Source: Pseudomonas japonica (lineage in GTDB: Bacteria; Pseudomonadota; Gammaproteobacteria; Pseudomonadales; Pseudomonadaceae). Taken from it: a stretch of 64,000 bases of DNA. The stretch is from contig NZ_FZOL01000025.1 of NCBI RefSeq assembly GCF_900188455.1, positions 1 through 64,000 on the forward strand, in the 5' to 3' direction. Under the pieces are notes generated by a model, which made no database searches, was not told the origin of the DNA, and worked only from the letters and a program-made list of their open reading frames with translations. Below, piece after piece: positions 53,129 through 62,216 of this stretch (position 1 is the stretch's first letter; every line of letters starts with the position of its first letter). A program made the translations under genes and the position numbers.

Positions 53129-54592
53129 TCAGTGCTCAGCCCCTGCCCGCTTCAACAGCTGCTTGCAACGCTCCGACAGGTGCACCACGCGCAGGTGCTT
53201 GCCCGCCTTGGCATAGCGCTCGCGCAAGGTCATCAACGCCGCGATCGCCGAGTAATCGACGAAGCTCAGGTGCTGGCAGTCCAGCGTCACCTGCGGCGGA
53301 TCGCCGGCCGGATCGAACTGGTTGAGAAACGCCGTGCTGGAGGCGAAGAACAACGTACCGTGCACCCGATACAGCTTGCTGCCATCGGCCTGCGCCTGGC
53401 CGTCGGCGTACAGCTCGCGGGCGTGCTGCCAGGCGAAGTTGACCGCGGCGATGATGATGCCGAACAGCACCGCGGTGGCCAGGTCGGTGAACACCGTGAC
53501 CACGGTCACCGCGACGATCGCCAGCACATCGCTCAGCGGCACCTTGCGCAGCACCCGCAACGACGCCCAGGCGAAGGTCTGCTGGGCCACCACGAACATC
53601 ACCCCGACCAGCGCCGCCAGGGGAATCCGCTCGATCAGCGGCGACAGGAACAGCACGAACAACAGGATCATCACCCCCGCCACCACCCCGGACAGACGCC
53701 CGCGGCCACCCGAGCCGAGGTTGATCACGGTCTGCCCGATCATCGCGCAGCCGCCCATGCCGCCGCACAGGCCGGACGCCATGTTGGCCACGCCGAGCGC
53801 CACGCACTCGCGGTCGGGATGGCCGCGGCTCTCGGTGATCTCGTCGGTGAGGTTGAGGGTCAGCAGGGTTTCCAGCAGGCCGACCAGGGCCATCAGCACC
53901 GCGTAGGGGGCAATGATGCGCAGGGTGTCGAGGTTCCATGGGATATCCGGCAGGGCCAGGGACGGCAGGCCACCGGCGATATGGGCCATGTCGCCGAGGG
54001 TGCGGGTCGGCAGGTCGAGCAGCCAGACCAGCACACCGACACCGAGAATCGCCACCAGCGCCGGCGGCACCGCGCGGGTCAATTTCGGCAGGACGTAGAC
54101 CACCAGCATGGTCAGACCGACCAGGCCGAGCATCAGCCACAGCGCCGGGCCCCGCAGCCAGGCCTCGCCGTTCTTGAAGTGCTCGAGCTGGGCCAGGGCG
54201 ATGACGATGGCCAGGCCGTTGACGAAGCCGAGCATCACCGGGTACGGCACCAGGCGCACCAGCTTGCCCAGGCGCAGCAGGCCGAAGGCGATCATCAGCA
54301 GCCCGCCCAGCAACACCGTCGCCAGCAGGTACTGCACGCCGTGCTGCACCACCAGGGCGACGATCACCACCGCCATCGAGCCGGCGGCGCCGGAAATCAT
54401 CCCGGGACGGCCGCCGAACAGCGCGGTCAGGGTGCAGATGATGAAGGCGCCGTACAGGCCCATCAGCGGATTGAGGTGGGCGACCAGAGCGAAGGCGATG
54501 CACTCCGGCACCAGGGCGAAGGACGTGGTCAAACCGGCGAGGACATCGCTGCGCACGCGCAGGGCCCGGTTCTTGGTGGGGGTCTGGGACAT
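53129..54592 (-). CDS. SulP-family anion transporter with STAS domain
   Basis: The 487-residue inner-membrane protein has the SulP transmembrane core (about twelve segments; VPECIAFALVAHLNPLMGLYGAF, GLANLALGGC-like GGMGGCAMIGQTVINLGSGGRGR) and a C-terminal STAS domain (VHGTLFFASSTAFLNQF, CQHLSFVDYSAIAALM). It moves sulfate, bicarbonate or another anion. Start ATG 54592 (MSQTPTKNR) is preferred; an upstream extension crosses a REPIN. Its substrate is not decided by sequence; no carbonic anhydrase gene is next to it. Confidence 0.9.
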   Translation of the reverse strand: MSQTPTKNRALRVRSDVLAGLTTSFALVPECIAFALVAHLNPLMGLYGAFIICTLTALFGGRPGMISGAAGSMAVVIVALVVQHGVQYLLATVLLGGLLMIAFGLLRLGKLVRLVPYPVMLGFVNGLAIVIALAQLEHFKNGEAWLRGPALWLMLGLVGLTMLVVYVLPKLTRAVPPALVAILGVGVLVWLLDLPTRTLGDMAHIAGGLPSLALPDIPWNLDTLRIIAPYAVLMALVGLLETLLTLNLTDEITESRGHPDRECVALGVANMASGLCGGMGGCAMIGQTVINLGSGGRGRLSGVVAGVMILLFVLFLSPLIERIPLAALVGVMFVVAQQTFAWASLRVLRKVPLSDVLAIVAVTVVTVFTDLATAVLFGIIIAAVNFAWQHARELYADGQAQADGSKLYRVHGTLFFASSTAFLNQFDPAGDPPQVTLDCQHLSFVDYSAIAALMTLRERYAKAGKHLRVVHLSERCKQLLKRAGAEH

Positions 54593-54682
54593 CGGGGATT
54601 CCGTGGGGCAAGGCGGGGAAAAATCGTGGGCGAGCTTACCGGATTTCCCCATGACTCGCCCGCCCGCTAGCCTCCTTGTCCC

Positions 54683-54785
54683 GTAGGAGCGTGGCTTGCC
54701 CGCGAAGGACCGCAAGGCGGTCCCAAAGACAACGGTGCAGTAGGGGACCGCGCTGCGGTCCTTCGCGGGCAAGCCACGCTCCTAC
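54683..54785. repeat. REPIN between sulP and metY
   Basis: GTAGGAGCGTGGCTTGCCCG and CGGGCAAGCCACGCTCCTAC face each other; inner arms GGACCGC...GCGGTCC are complete. It occupies the intergenic space between the divergent transporter and the metY-type gene. Confidence 0.9.
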
Positions 54786-54890
54786 GCGCGCCATGCAGCG
54801 GTTATTTCCTTATGCCAAACAAGGCTATTGACCGCCTGAGCACCCCACTCCATGCTGCCCCGCTCTCCCCATCGCGCAAGGAACGACTGC

Positions 54891-56168
54891 ATGAAGCTGG
54901 AAACCCTGGCCATCCACGCGGGCTTCAGCCCGGATCCGACCACCAAGGCCGTGGCCGTGCCGATCTACCAGACCACCTCCTTCGCCTTCGACGACACCCA
55001 GCACGGCGCCGACCTGTTCGACCTGAAGGTCGCCGGCAATATCTACTCGCGGATCATGAACCCCACCAACGACGTGCTCGAACAGCGCATGGCCGCTCTC
55101 GAGGGCGGGGTCGGCGCGCTGGCGGTGGCCTCGGGCATGGCGGCGATCACCTACGCGATCCAGACCGTCGCCGAGGTGGGCGACAACATCGTCTCGGTGG
55201 CCAAGCTCTACGGCGGCACCTACAACCTGCTGGCCCACACCCTGCCACGGATCGGCATCCAGACCCGCTTCGCCCCCCACGACGATATCGCCGCCCTCGA
55301 AGCGCTGATCGACGAACGGACCAAGGCCGTGTTCTGCGAGTCCATCGGCAACCCGGCGGGCAATATCGTCGACCTGCAGGCCCTGGCCGACGCCGCGCAC
55401 CGCCATGGCGTGCCGCTGATCGTCGACAACACCGTGGCCACGCCGGTCCTCTGCCGGCCGATCGAACACGGTGCCGATATCGTCGTGCACTCGCTGACCA
55501 AGTACATCGGCGGCCACGGCACCAGCATCGGCGGCATCGTCATCGACTCGGGCAAATTCCCCTGGGCCGAGAACAAGCAACGTTTCGCCCTGCTCAACAC
55601 CCCCGACCCGTCCTACCACGGCGTGACCTACACCGAGGCCTTCGGCCCGGCCGCGTTCATCGGTCGCTGCCGCGTGGTGCCGCTGCGCAATACCGGCGCC
55701 GCGCTCTCCCCGTTCAACGCCTTCCTGATCCTGCAAGGCCTGGAAACCCTGGCCCTGCGCATGGAACGCCACACCGAGAACGCCCTCAAGGTCGCCCGCT
55801 ACCTGCAAGACCATGAGCAGGTGGCCTGGGTCAAGTACGCCGGCCTGCCGGAGCATCCCGAGCATGAGCTGGCGCAACGCTACACCCAGGGCAAGCCGGC
55901 CTCGATCCTGTCCTTCGGCATCAAGGGTGGCCAGGAAGCCGGCGCGCGGTTCATCGATGCCCTGAACCTGGTGGTACGCCTGGTCAATATCGGCGATGCC
56001 AAGTCCCTGGCCTGCCATCCGGCCTCCACCACGCACCGTCAGTTGAATGATGAAGAGCTGGAAAAAGCCGGTGTGCCGCGGGACATGGTGCGCCTGTCCA
56101 TCGGCATCGAGCACAGCGACGACATCATCGCCGACCTGCAGCAGGCACTCGCCGCCAGTCGCGGTTGA
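54891..56168 (+). CDS. metY: O-acetylhomoserine sulfhydrylase-type PLP enzyme
   Basis: The 425-residue Cys/Met-metabolism PLP enzyme has the N-terminal TLAIHAGFSPDPTTKAVAVPIYQT, the phosphate loop ALAVASGMAAITYA and the PLP lysine in VVHSLTKYIGGHG. It makes homocysteine from O-acetyl-homoserine and sulfide (or acts as a related gamma-synthase/lyase). The pattern PDPSYHGVTYTEAFG is typical of MetY. Start ATG 54891 has AAGGAA upstream. It is followed by a REPIN and then the amine-oxidase operon. Confidence 0.92.
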   Translation: MKLETLAIHAGFSPDPTTKAVAVPIYQTTSFAFDDTQHGADLFDLKVAGNIYSRIMNPTNDVLEQRMAALEGGVGALAVASGMAAITYAIQTVAEVGDNIVSVAKLYGGTYNLLAHTLPRIGIQTRFAPHDDIAALEALIDERTKAVFCESIGNPAGNIVDLQALADAAHRHGVPLIVDNTVATPVLCRPIEHGADIVVHSLTKYIGGHGTSIGGIVIDSGKFPWAENKQRFALLNTPDPSYHGVTYTEAFGPAAFIGRCRVVPLRNTGAALSPFNAFLILQGLETLALRMERHTENALKVARYLQDHEQVAWVKYAGLPEHPEHELAQRYTQGKPASILSFGIKGGQEAGARFIDALNLVVRLVNIGDAKSLACHPASTTHRQLNDEELEKAGVPRDMVRLSIGIEHSDDIIADLQQALAASRG

Positions 56169-56175
56169 GCCTTTT

Positions 56176-56276
56176 GGGGCCGCTTTGCGGCCCTTCGCGA
56201 GCAAGCTCGCTCCCACAGGGGGCCGCCAAACTCCTGTGGGAGCGAGCTTGCTCGCGAAGGGCTGCGAAGCAGCCCC
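56176..56276. repeat. REPIN after metY
   Basis: GCGAGCAAGCTCGCTCCCAC and inverted GTGGGAGCGAGCTTGCTCGC, outer arms GGGGCCGC...GCAGCCCC: same subtype as 44085-44192. It lies seven bases past the metY stop and probably terminates it. Confidence 0.9.
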
Positions 56277-56488
56277 ACTACTGACGCCAACCGCAGTCTT
56301 GAGCGCCCCGCTCAGGTTGCCTTGCGCACACACCTTTTCTCCCCTGAAAGCCTTGTAATCCGCAGCTTTCGCCGTTTCAGCCATCGCTTGCAAAAAAATC
56401 AGTGATGGCAGATTGGCACTGACACAATCCTCGTCAATACTGCCTCCCGCATGGAATTCCTTGCCCACACAACATAAGGATATTTGCG

Positions 56489-58258
56489 ATGAGTCAGACC
56501 CAGCCATTGGATGTCGCCATCATCGGCGGCGGCGTATCAGGGACCTATAGCGCATGGCGCTTGCAAGAAGCCCAGGGTGATCGTCAACGCATCCAGTTGT
56601 TCGAATACAGCGACCGCATCGGCGGCCGTCTCTTCAGTATCAATCTTCCCGGTCTGCCCAACGTCGTCGCCGAAGTCGGCGGCATGCGCTGGATGCCCGC
56701 GACCGACGATGGCACCGGCGGCCACGTGATGGTCGACAAGCTGGTCGGCGAACTCAAGCTGCCGACCAAAGACTTCCCCATGGGCAGCAACCTGCCGGAA
56801 AAAGACCCGGTCGGCGCCAAGGACAACCTGTTCTACCTGCGCGGCGAGCGTTTCCGCCTGCGCGACTTCACCGAAGCACCGGAGAAGATCCCCTACAAGC
56901 TGGCCTGGTCCGAGCGTGGTTTCGGTCCGGAAGACCTGCAGGTCAAGGTGATGAACAGCATCTACCCGGGCTTCGACCAGCTCAGCCTGGCCGAGCAGAT
57001 GCAGGTCAAGGTGTTCGGCAAGGAAATCTGGCGCTACGGCTTCTGGGACCTGCTCTACCGCGTGCTGAGCAACGAGGGCTACCAGTTCATGAAGGACGCC
57101 GGCGGCTACGAGGCCAACGTGGCCAACGCCAGCGCCGTGACCCAGTTGCCCGCCACCGAATACAGCGACAACACCAAGTTCCTCACCCTCAAGACCGGCT
57201 TCCAGACCCTGCCGCTGACCCTGGCCAAGCGCTTCGTCGATGTCGCCGGTGGCCTGGTCCCCGCCGAGCAGCGGGTGCAGATGAACCGTCGCCTGGTCTC
57301 CGTGCAGTTCAGCGATGACACCGAATACCCGTACCGCCTGCACTTCCAGGCGACCGTCACCGTCGACGGCAACACCACCGACGTTGCCGGCCCGGAAGAA
57401 ATCATCCATGCCCGCCAGGTGATCCTGGCGATGCCGCGGCGCTCCCTGGAACTGATCCAGTCGCCGCTGTTCGACGACCCATGGCTGAAGCAGAACATCG
57501 ACTCGGTACTGGTGCAGTCGGCCTTCAAGCTGTTCCTCGCCTACGAGCAACCCTGGTGGCGCAGCCAGGGCCTGGTGGCCGGGCGCTCGGTCACCGACCT
57601 GCCGATCCGCCAGTGCTACTACATGGGCACCGAGTGCGAGCAGGACGGCGGCGAGAAGACCCTCAACTCGCTGTTGATGGCGTCCTACAACGACATCGGT
57701 ACCGTGCCGTTCTGGAAGGGCCTGGAAGGCGGTCTGCCGTTCGGCGGCTACCAGCCGAAGAGCCTGCAAGGCAGGATCGACGCCAACGAAGTAGTGCCGA
57801 GGATGCAGTACCAGATCAGCGACGAGATGGTCCAGATCGCCCAGCGCCAGGTCACTTCGCTGCACGACCAGATCGAGCTGCCGGCGCCCTACTCCGCGGT
57901 CTACCACGCCTGGGACGCCGATCCGTTCGGCGGCGGCTGGCACGAGTGGAAGGCCAACTACCGTCTCGACCTGATCATCCAGCGCATGCGCCATCCGGTG
58001 CAGGAGCAGGAGGTGTACATCGTCGGCGAGGCCTATTCCTATGGCCAGGGCTGGGTCGAAGGCGCGCTGACCACCGCCGAGTCCACCCTCCAGGACTTCT
58101 TCGGCCTGCCCCGTCCTGAGTGGCTGCCAGAGGCCTATCAACTGCTGCCGACCCCGGCACCGATCGATATCGAGAACCCGCCGTCCCTTGCCTGCACCGA
58201 CTGCAAGAAGACCCTGGCCGATGTCACCGAATTCGCCTACACGGGGATCAAAGCATGA
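56489..58258 (+). CDS. Flavin-containing amine/amino-acid oxidase
   Basis: The 589-residue FAD enzyme has the N-terminal dinucleotide fold (VAIIGGGVSGTYSAWRL, then FEYSDRIGGRL and EVGGMRWMP) and a C-terminal FAD motif (VYIVGEAYSYGQGWVEGALTTAE). It belongs to the amino-acid oxidase/monoamine oxidase group and is similar in layout to L-amino-acid oxidases of pseudomonads. It should turn an amino acid into a 2-oxo acid plus hydrogen peroxide, or an amine into an aldehyde. The decarboxylase that follows by ATGA suggests the former. The C-terminus carries an odd CTDCKK pair. No signal peptide. Substrate unknown. Confidence 0.86.
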   Translation: MSQTQPLDVAIIGGGVSGTYSAWRLQEAQGDRQRIQLFEYSDRIGGRLFSINLPGLPNVVAEVGGMRWMPATDDGTGGHVMVDKLVGELKLPTKDFPMGSNLPEKDPVGAKDNLFYLRGERFRLRDFTEAPEKIPYKLAWSERGFGPEDLQVKVMNSIYPGFDQLSLAEQMQVKVFGKEIWRYGFWDLLYRVLSNEGYQFMKDAGGYEANVANASAVTQLPATEYSDNTKFLTLKTGFQTLPLTLAKRFVDVAGGLVPAEQRVQMNRRLVSVQFSDDTEYPYRLHFQATVTVDGNTTDVAGPEEIIHARQVILAMPRRSLELIQSPLFDDPWLKQNIDSVLVQSAFKLFLAYEQPWWRSQGLVAGRSVTDLPIRQCYYMGTECEQDGGEKTLNSLLMASYNDIGTVPFWKGLEGGLPFGGYQPKSLQGRIDANEVVPRMQYQISDEMVQIAQRQVTSLHDQIELPAPYSAVYHAWDADPFGGGWHEWKANYRLDLIIQRMRHPVQEQEVYIVGEAYSYGQGWVEGALTTAESTLQDFFGLPRPEWLPEAYQLLPTPAPIDIENPPSLACTDCKKTLADVTEFAYTGIKA

Positions 58259-59940
58259 GCGCCCAGGACTTCAGCGTTGCCGACTACCTGCTGACCCGTC
58301 TCAAGGAGCTGGGCCTGGGCAAGATCTTCCAGGTCCCGGGCGACTACGTGTCCAACTTCATGGATGCCCTGGAGAACTTCGACGGCATCGACGCCGTGGG
58401 CGAAGTCTACGAAATGGGCGCGGCCTACGCCGCCGACGGCTATGCCCGGGTGCATGGCCTCGGCGCGGTGTCGCTGCAATACGGCGTGGGCACCTTCAGC
58501 GCGGTCAACGCCATTGCCGGCTCGTTCGTCGAACGCGCCCCGGTGGTGGTGATTTCCGCCAGCCCGTCCACCGCCAACCGTGAACTGGCGCGCAAGCAGC
58601 ACGTCTTGTTCCACCATTCCACCGGCGATTTCGAGGCCGACCGCAAGGTGCTGGAACAGGTGACCGTAGCCTGCGAGATCATCTCCGACGCCAACCAGGC
58701 GCCGTGGCAGATCGACAGCGCGCTGATCGCCGCCCTCACCCACCGCCAGCCGGTCTACCTGGAAGCCTGGAAGGACGTCTGGGGCATGCCGTGCTCGCGT
58801 CCCCAGGGCCAGTTGGCCCCGGCACCGACGCCGTCCAATGCCTACAACCTCGACCTGCTGGTGAAAAACAGCATCCAGCGCCTGGCCGAAGCGAAGAAAC
58901 CGTTGGTGCTGCTTGGCGTCGAGGTCATGCGCTACGGCCTGCAGGACGCCGTGCAGCGTCTGATCGACGGCTGCAAGCTGCCGTTCAGCACCACCCTCGA
59001 TGCCAAGACCGTGCTCGACGAAAGCCAGGCACCGTTCATCGGCACCTACGCCGGCCCGGCGTCGCGCCTGGAGACCTCGCCGCAGGTGCTGGACGCCGAC
59101 TGCATCCTGGCCATCGGGGTGATCTTCACCGACGACTACCTCGACCTGCTGGAGCAGCGTTTCGACCAGATCATCCAGGTCAACTGCGACCTGGCCCGCA
59201 CCGGCGCCGAGTACTACCCCAACGTGCGCCTGCCGGACTATGTCGACGCACTGCTCAAGGCCTTCAACCTCGACGCGCGCTTCCCGCGCACCGACCTGGT
59301 CCTGCCCAAGCACCCGCCCCTGCTCGCCGCCTGCGGCGCGGACACGGCGCTGAGCTATGCGAACTTCTTCGCCACCTTCGTCGAGTACGCCCAGGAGCAC
59401 CGCCTGTGGGACAGCAGCACGCTGATCCTCGGCGAAAGCTCGTCGCTGTACGTGGCCAGCAACATCCAGGGCATGCCGCGCAACGCCTTCCTCTCGGATG
59501 CCATCTGGGGCTCGCTCGGCCATGAAACCGGCTGCGCCCTCGGCGTCGCCCTGGGCAGCGGCAAGCGGCCGATCGTGGTCGCCGGCGACGGCGGCTTCAT
59601 GATGGTCAGCCAGTCCCTGGCCGCGCTGAAGCGCAACAAGATCAACGCCATCGTCTTCGTCATGAGCAACCAGGTGTATGCCATCGAGCAGGCCTTCGTC
59701 GATATCGATGCGTTCAAGCCGGATGGCCAGTTCGCCCCGTTCGACACCCTGCCGAGCCTGGACTACCTCGCGGTCGCCCAGGGCTATGGCGCGCAGGGCC
59801 ATCAGGTGCGCACGGTCAGCGAGCTGCAGCAGTTGCTGCCGCAACTGCTCGCGGTCCGCGACCAGCCGGTGCTGGTGGAGGTGAAGATTCCTGAAAAGGA
59901 CCTCGCGGTACAGATCGAACGCCTGGCTACAACCCCATAA
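58255..59940 (+). CDS. Thiamine-diphosphate 2-oxo-acid decarboxylase (indolepyruvate/pyruvate type)
   Basis: The 561-residue ThDP enzyme has the catalytic His-His pair (HVLFHHSTGDF), the cofactor-activating Glu (GEVYEMGAAYAADGYAR) and the ThDP motif GDGGFMMVSQSLAALKRN...MSNQVYAIEQ. It should decarboxylate the 2-oxo acid made by the amine oxidase to an aldehyde. Start overlaps the oxidase stop (ATGA), and the next gene begins 13 bases after its stop. The type (indolepyruvate, phenylpyruvate, 2-ketoarginine or other) is not clear from sequence. Confidence 0.88.
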   Translation: MSAQDFSVADYLLTRLKELGLGKIFQVPGDYVSNFMDALENFDGIDAVGEVYEMGAAYAADGYARVHGLGAVSLQYGVGTFSAVNAIAGSFVERAPVVVISASPSTANRELARKQHVLFHHSTGDFEADRKVLEQVTVACEIISDANQAPWQIDSALIAALTHRQPVYLEAWKDVWGMPCSRPQGQLAPAPTPSNAYNLDLLVKNSIQRLAEAKKPLVLLGVEVMRYGLQDAVQRLIDGCKLPFSTTLDAKTVLDESQAPFIGTYAGPASRLETSPQVLDADCILAIGVIFTDDYLDLLEQRFDQIIQVNCDLARTGAEYYPNVRLPDYVDALLKAFNLDARFPRTDLVLPKHPPLLAACGADTALSYANFFATFVEYAQEHRLWDSSTLILGESSSLYVASNIQGMPRNAFLSDAIWGSLGHETGCALGVALGSGKRPIVVAGDGGFMMVSQSLAALKRNKINAIVFVMSNQVYAIEQAFVDIDAFKPDGQFAPFDTLPSLDYLAVAQGYGAQGHQVRTVSELQQLLPQLLAVRDQPVLVEVKIPEKDLAVQIERLATTP

Positions 59941-59952
59941 GGAAATCGTTTC

Positions 59953-61962
59953 ATGGAAAGAACGACCAGCGTGCGCATGGCAGTCGCCTGCGCACTGCTG
60001 GCCGCTTTGCCGTTGCAGGCCATCGCCCATGGTGGCATGCACGACAAGACGGACCAGCAAGAACAGTTTTTCCCCCGGCTGCCTGACGGCAGCAGCCTGG
60101 AGAACGCCCTCAAGCTCTGCGTCAGCGACAAGGACACCCAGGCCGACCATCTGCTGTCCGGCCTCGGCGGTGAGCGCTACGACCTGGTGGCCGTGGGCGA
60201 TACCGCGAAGATCCAGGCCTTCTACAGCCAGGGCATGGCCCTGCAGTACGGCTTCAACTTCGGCGAGGCGATCCGTGCCTTCTACCAGGCGTACCAGCTC
60301 GACAAGCGTTCGACGATGCCGCTGTGGGGCATCGCCCTGTCGGCCAGCTCGAACATCAACACCGACGCCACCCAGGGTTGCGACCAACTGGCCAACCTGG
60401 CCGCGCGCATGGCGCAGGACAATGCCGACGCCCGGGTCACGACCATTCCGGCCGGTTTCACCGAGCAGCAGGTCAAGCGCGAGCAGGCCTACGCCAAGGC
60501 GTTCCTCACCCAGTACGACGTCAAGGGCGATGACATCGGCCTGTCGCTGGAGGGCAAGAAACGCTACGCGGCGAAGATGAAGGAACTCTCCGCCACCTAC
60601 TTCGACGACCTCGACGCCGCCGCCCTGTACGCCGACGCCCTGCTCAACATCGCGCCGTGGAAATGGTGGAACGGCGACGAAGCCACCTCCGACACGGTCA
60701 AGCCGACCGGCGAGGCCTACGAGGCCCTGGAAGTGCTCAACCGCGTGCTGGTGATGGACAAGAACCATTCCGGCGCCAACCACTTCTACATCCACGCCAT
60801 CGAAGAGTCGCCGTTCCCCGACAGCGGCATGCCCATGGCCGAACGCTTCCGCACCCTCAACCCGGCGGTGGGCCACCTGATCCACATGGCCTCGCACATC
60901 TACCAGCGCACCGGCAACAACGAACTGTCCAGCGCCACCAACTACGCGGCGATCTCGGTGGACCGTGCCTATGGCAACCAGGTGCAGCCGGAGAGTCCGT
61001 ACCTGCTGCATTACCTGGGGCACAACATCCACTTCCTGACCTGGACCCTGTCCATCGAAGGGCGCAAGAACGAAGCGCTGAACATGGCCAGCGAGCTGGT
61101 GGACAACACCACCGCCAACGCCTCGGTGAAGTTCCTCTGCGAGAAATATCCGGCTGAGCTGAAGACCAAGTCCGACTACTTCTATGCGGTGCCGTACTAC
61201 TACGCCGTGCGCTTCCAGGCGTGGGACGAACTGACGGCGATCGAACCGAAGATCGACGCCGGGCTGGCGCGGATCAACGACACCTGCAAGGACGCCGAGG
61301 GCTGGCAGACGCTGACCATGCCGTACACGCGGATCATGAAAAGCTACGCCGCGGCGTACAAGGCACTGGGTGACAAGCAGGACAGCGGCAAGGCCGTCGA
61401 GGCGCTGGACGGGTTCTGGAGCACGGCGGGCAAGGTGCTTGCCGAGGTCAAGAAGACCACTCCCGACGGATTGCGCTACGGCAACAACGATGCCGTGGAG
61501 CTGCTGCGCCTGGCCAACCTGATCTTGTTCAACAAGGCCCAGGAAGCGACGGGCGGCGCGCTCGCCCTGAAAACCGTGCAGGAAACCAGCGCCAGGTCCG
61601 TGGGTGACGTGGGCAAAGCGCTGGCCGATGACCTCGCCGGGTTGAAGGACGACAGCAAGGCGCAGGTGATCGCTGCGTGGGGCAAGGCCGTCGAGGTGCA
61701 GGACAAGCTCTGGTACAACGAACCGCCGGACTGGTACTACACGGTTCGCGAGTCGCTGGGGTATGCCCTGCTGGCGCAGGGCGAGGCCGAGAAGGCGGAG
61801 CGAGTGTTCACCCAGGACCTCAGTGAGAATCGCCTGAGCGGACGCTCGCTGAACGGCCTGAAACTGAGCCTGGAGGCGCAGAAGGGCAAGGTGGTGAGCG
61901 CGGAGCTGGAGCAGAAGCTGCAGCAGGCGTGGCGCAATGCCACGGTGAGCGCGAAGCCGTAA
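59953..61962 (+). CDS. Large periplasmic His-rich TPR protein, unknown function
   Basis: The 669-residue protein has a signal peptide (MAVACALLAALPLQAIA) and then TPR-like helices (GEAIRAFYQAYQLDKRSTMPLWGIAL). A striking motif is NHFYIHAIEESP (His277, His281, Glu284) followed by GHLIHMASHIYQRTG (His308, His311, His315); the same NHxxIHxxE and HMxSH block recurs in a widespread family of unknown TPR proteins and looks like a metal site. It is the third gene of the oxidase-decarboxylase operon. It may capture a metal, product or partner in the periplasm. No catalytic family can be named. Confidence 0.72.
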   Translation: MERTTSVRMAVACALLAALPLQAIAHGGMHDKTDQQEQFFPRLPDGSSLENALKLCVSDKDTQADHLLSGLGGERYDLVAVGDTAKIQAFYSQGMALQYGFNFGEAIRAFYQAYQLDKRSTMPLWGIALSASSNINTDATQGCDQLANLAARMAQDNADARVTTIPAGFTEQQVKREQAYAKAFLTQYDVKGDDIGLSLEGKKRYAAKMKELSATYFDDLDAAALYADALLNIAPWKWWNGDEATSDTVKPTGEAYEALEVLNRVLVMDKNHSGANHFYIHAIEESPFPDSGMPMAERFRTLNPAVGHLIHMASHIYQRTGNNELSSATNYAAISVDRAYGNQVQPESPYLLHYLGHNIHFLTWTLSIEGRKNEALNMASELVDNTTANASVKFLCEKYPAELKTKSDYFYAVPYYYAVRFQAWDELTAIEPKIDAGLARINDTCKDAEGWQTLTMPYTRIMKSYAAAYKALGDKQDSGKAVEALDGFWSTAGKVLAEVKKTTPDGLRYGNNDAVELLRLANLILFNKAQEATGGALALKTVQETSARSVGDVGKALADDLAGLKDDSKAQVIAAWGKAVEVQDKLWYNEPPDWYYTVRESLGYALLAQGEAEKAERVFTQDLSENRLSGRSLNGLKLSLEAQKGKVVSAELEQKLQQAWRNATVSAKP

Positions 61963-61981
61963 AAAGCCCTCGCCCATCCTT

Positions 61982-62081
61982 GTAGGAGCTGGCTTGCCTG
62001 CGAAAGGACCGCAAAGCGGTCCCCGATAACAGTGCAATTGGGACCGCTTTGCGGTCCTTTCGCAGGCAAGCCAGCTCCTAC
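61982..62081. repeat. REPIN after the TPR gene
   Basis: GTAGGAGCTGGCTTGCCTGC and inverted GCAGGCAAGCCAGCTCCTAC, with inner GGACCGCAAAGCGGTCC and GGACCGCTTTGCGGTCC arms. It ends the oxidase-decarboxylase-TPR operon before topB. Confidence 0.9.
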
Positions 62082-62216
62082 ACAGCCAAGCGACATCAGG
62101 TGGTCAGAGTCCCATCCCAGCCATGAAAACTGTACATCCATACAGATAAAACTTGCCAGCTACCCTCATCCTGCGCATCCTAGGGAACCTCTTTCCCCTG
62201 GATGCCACCCCCACCC

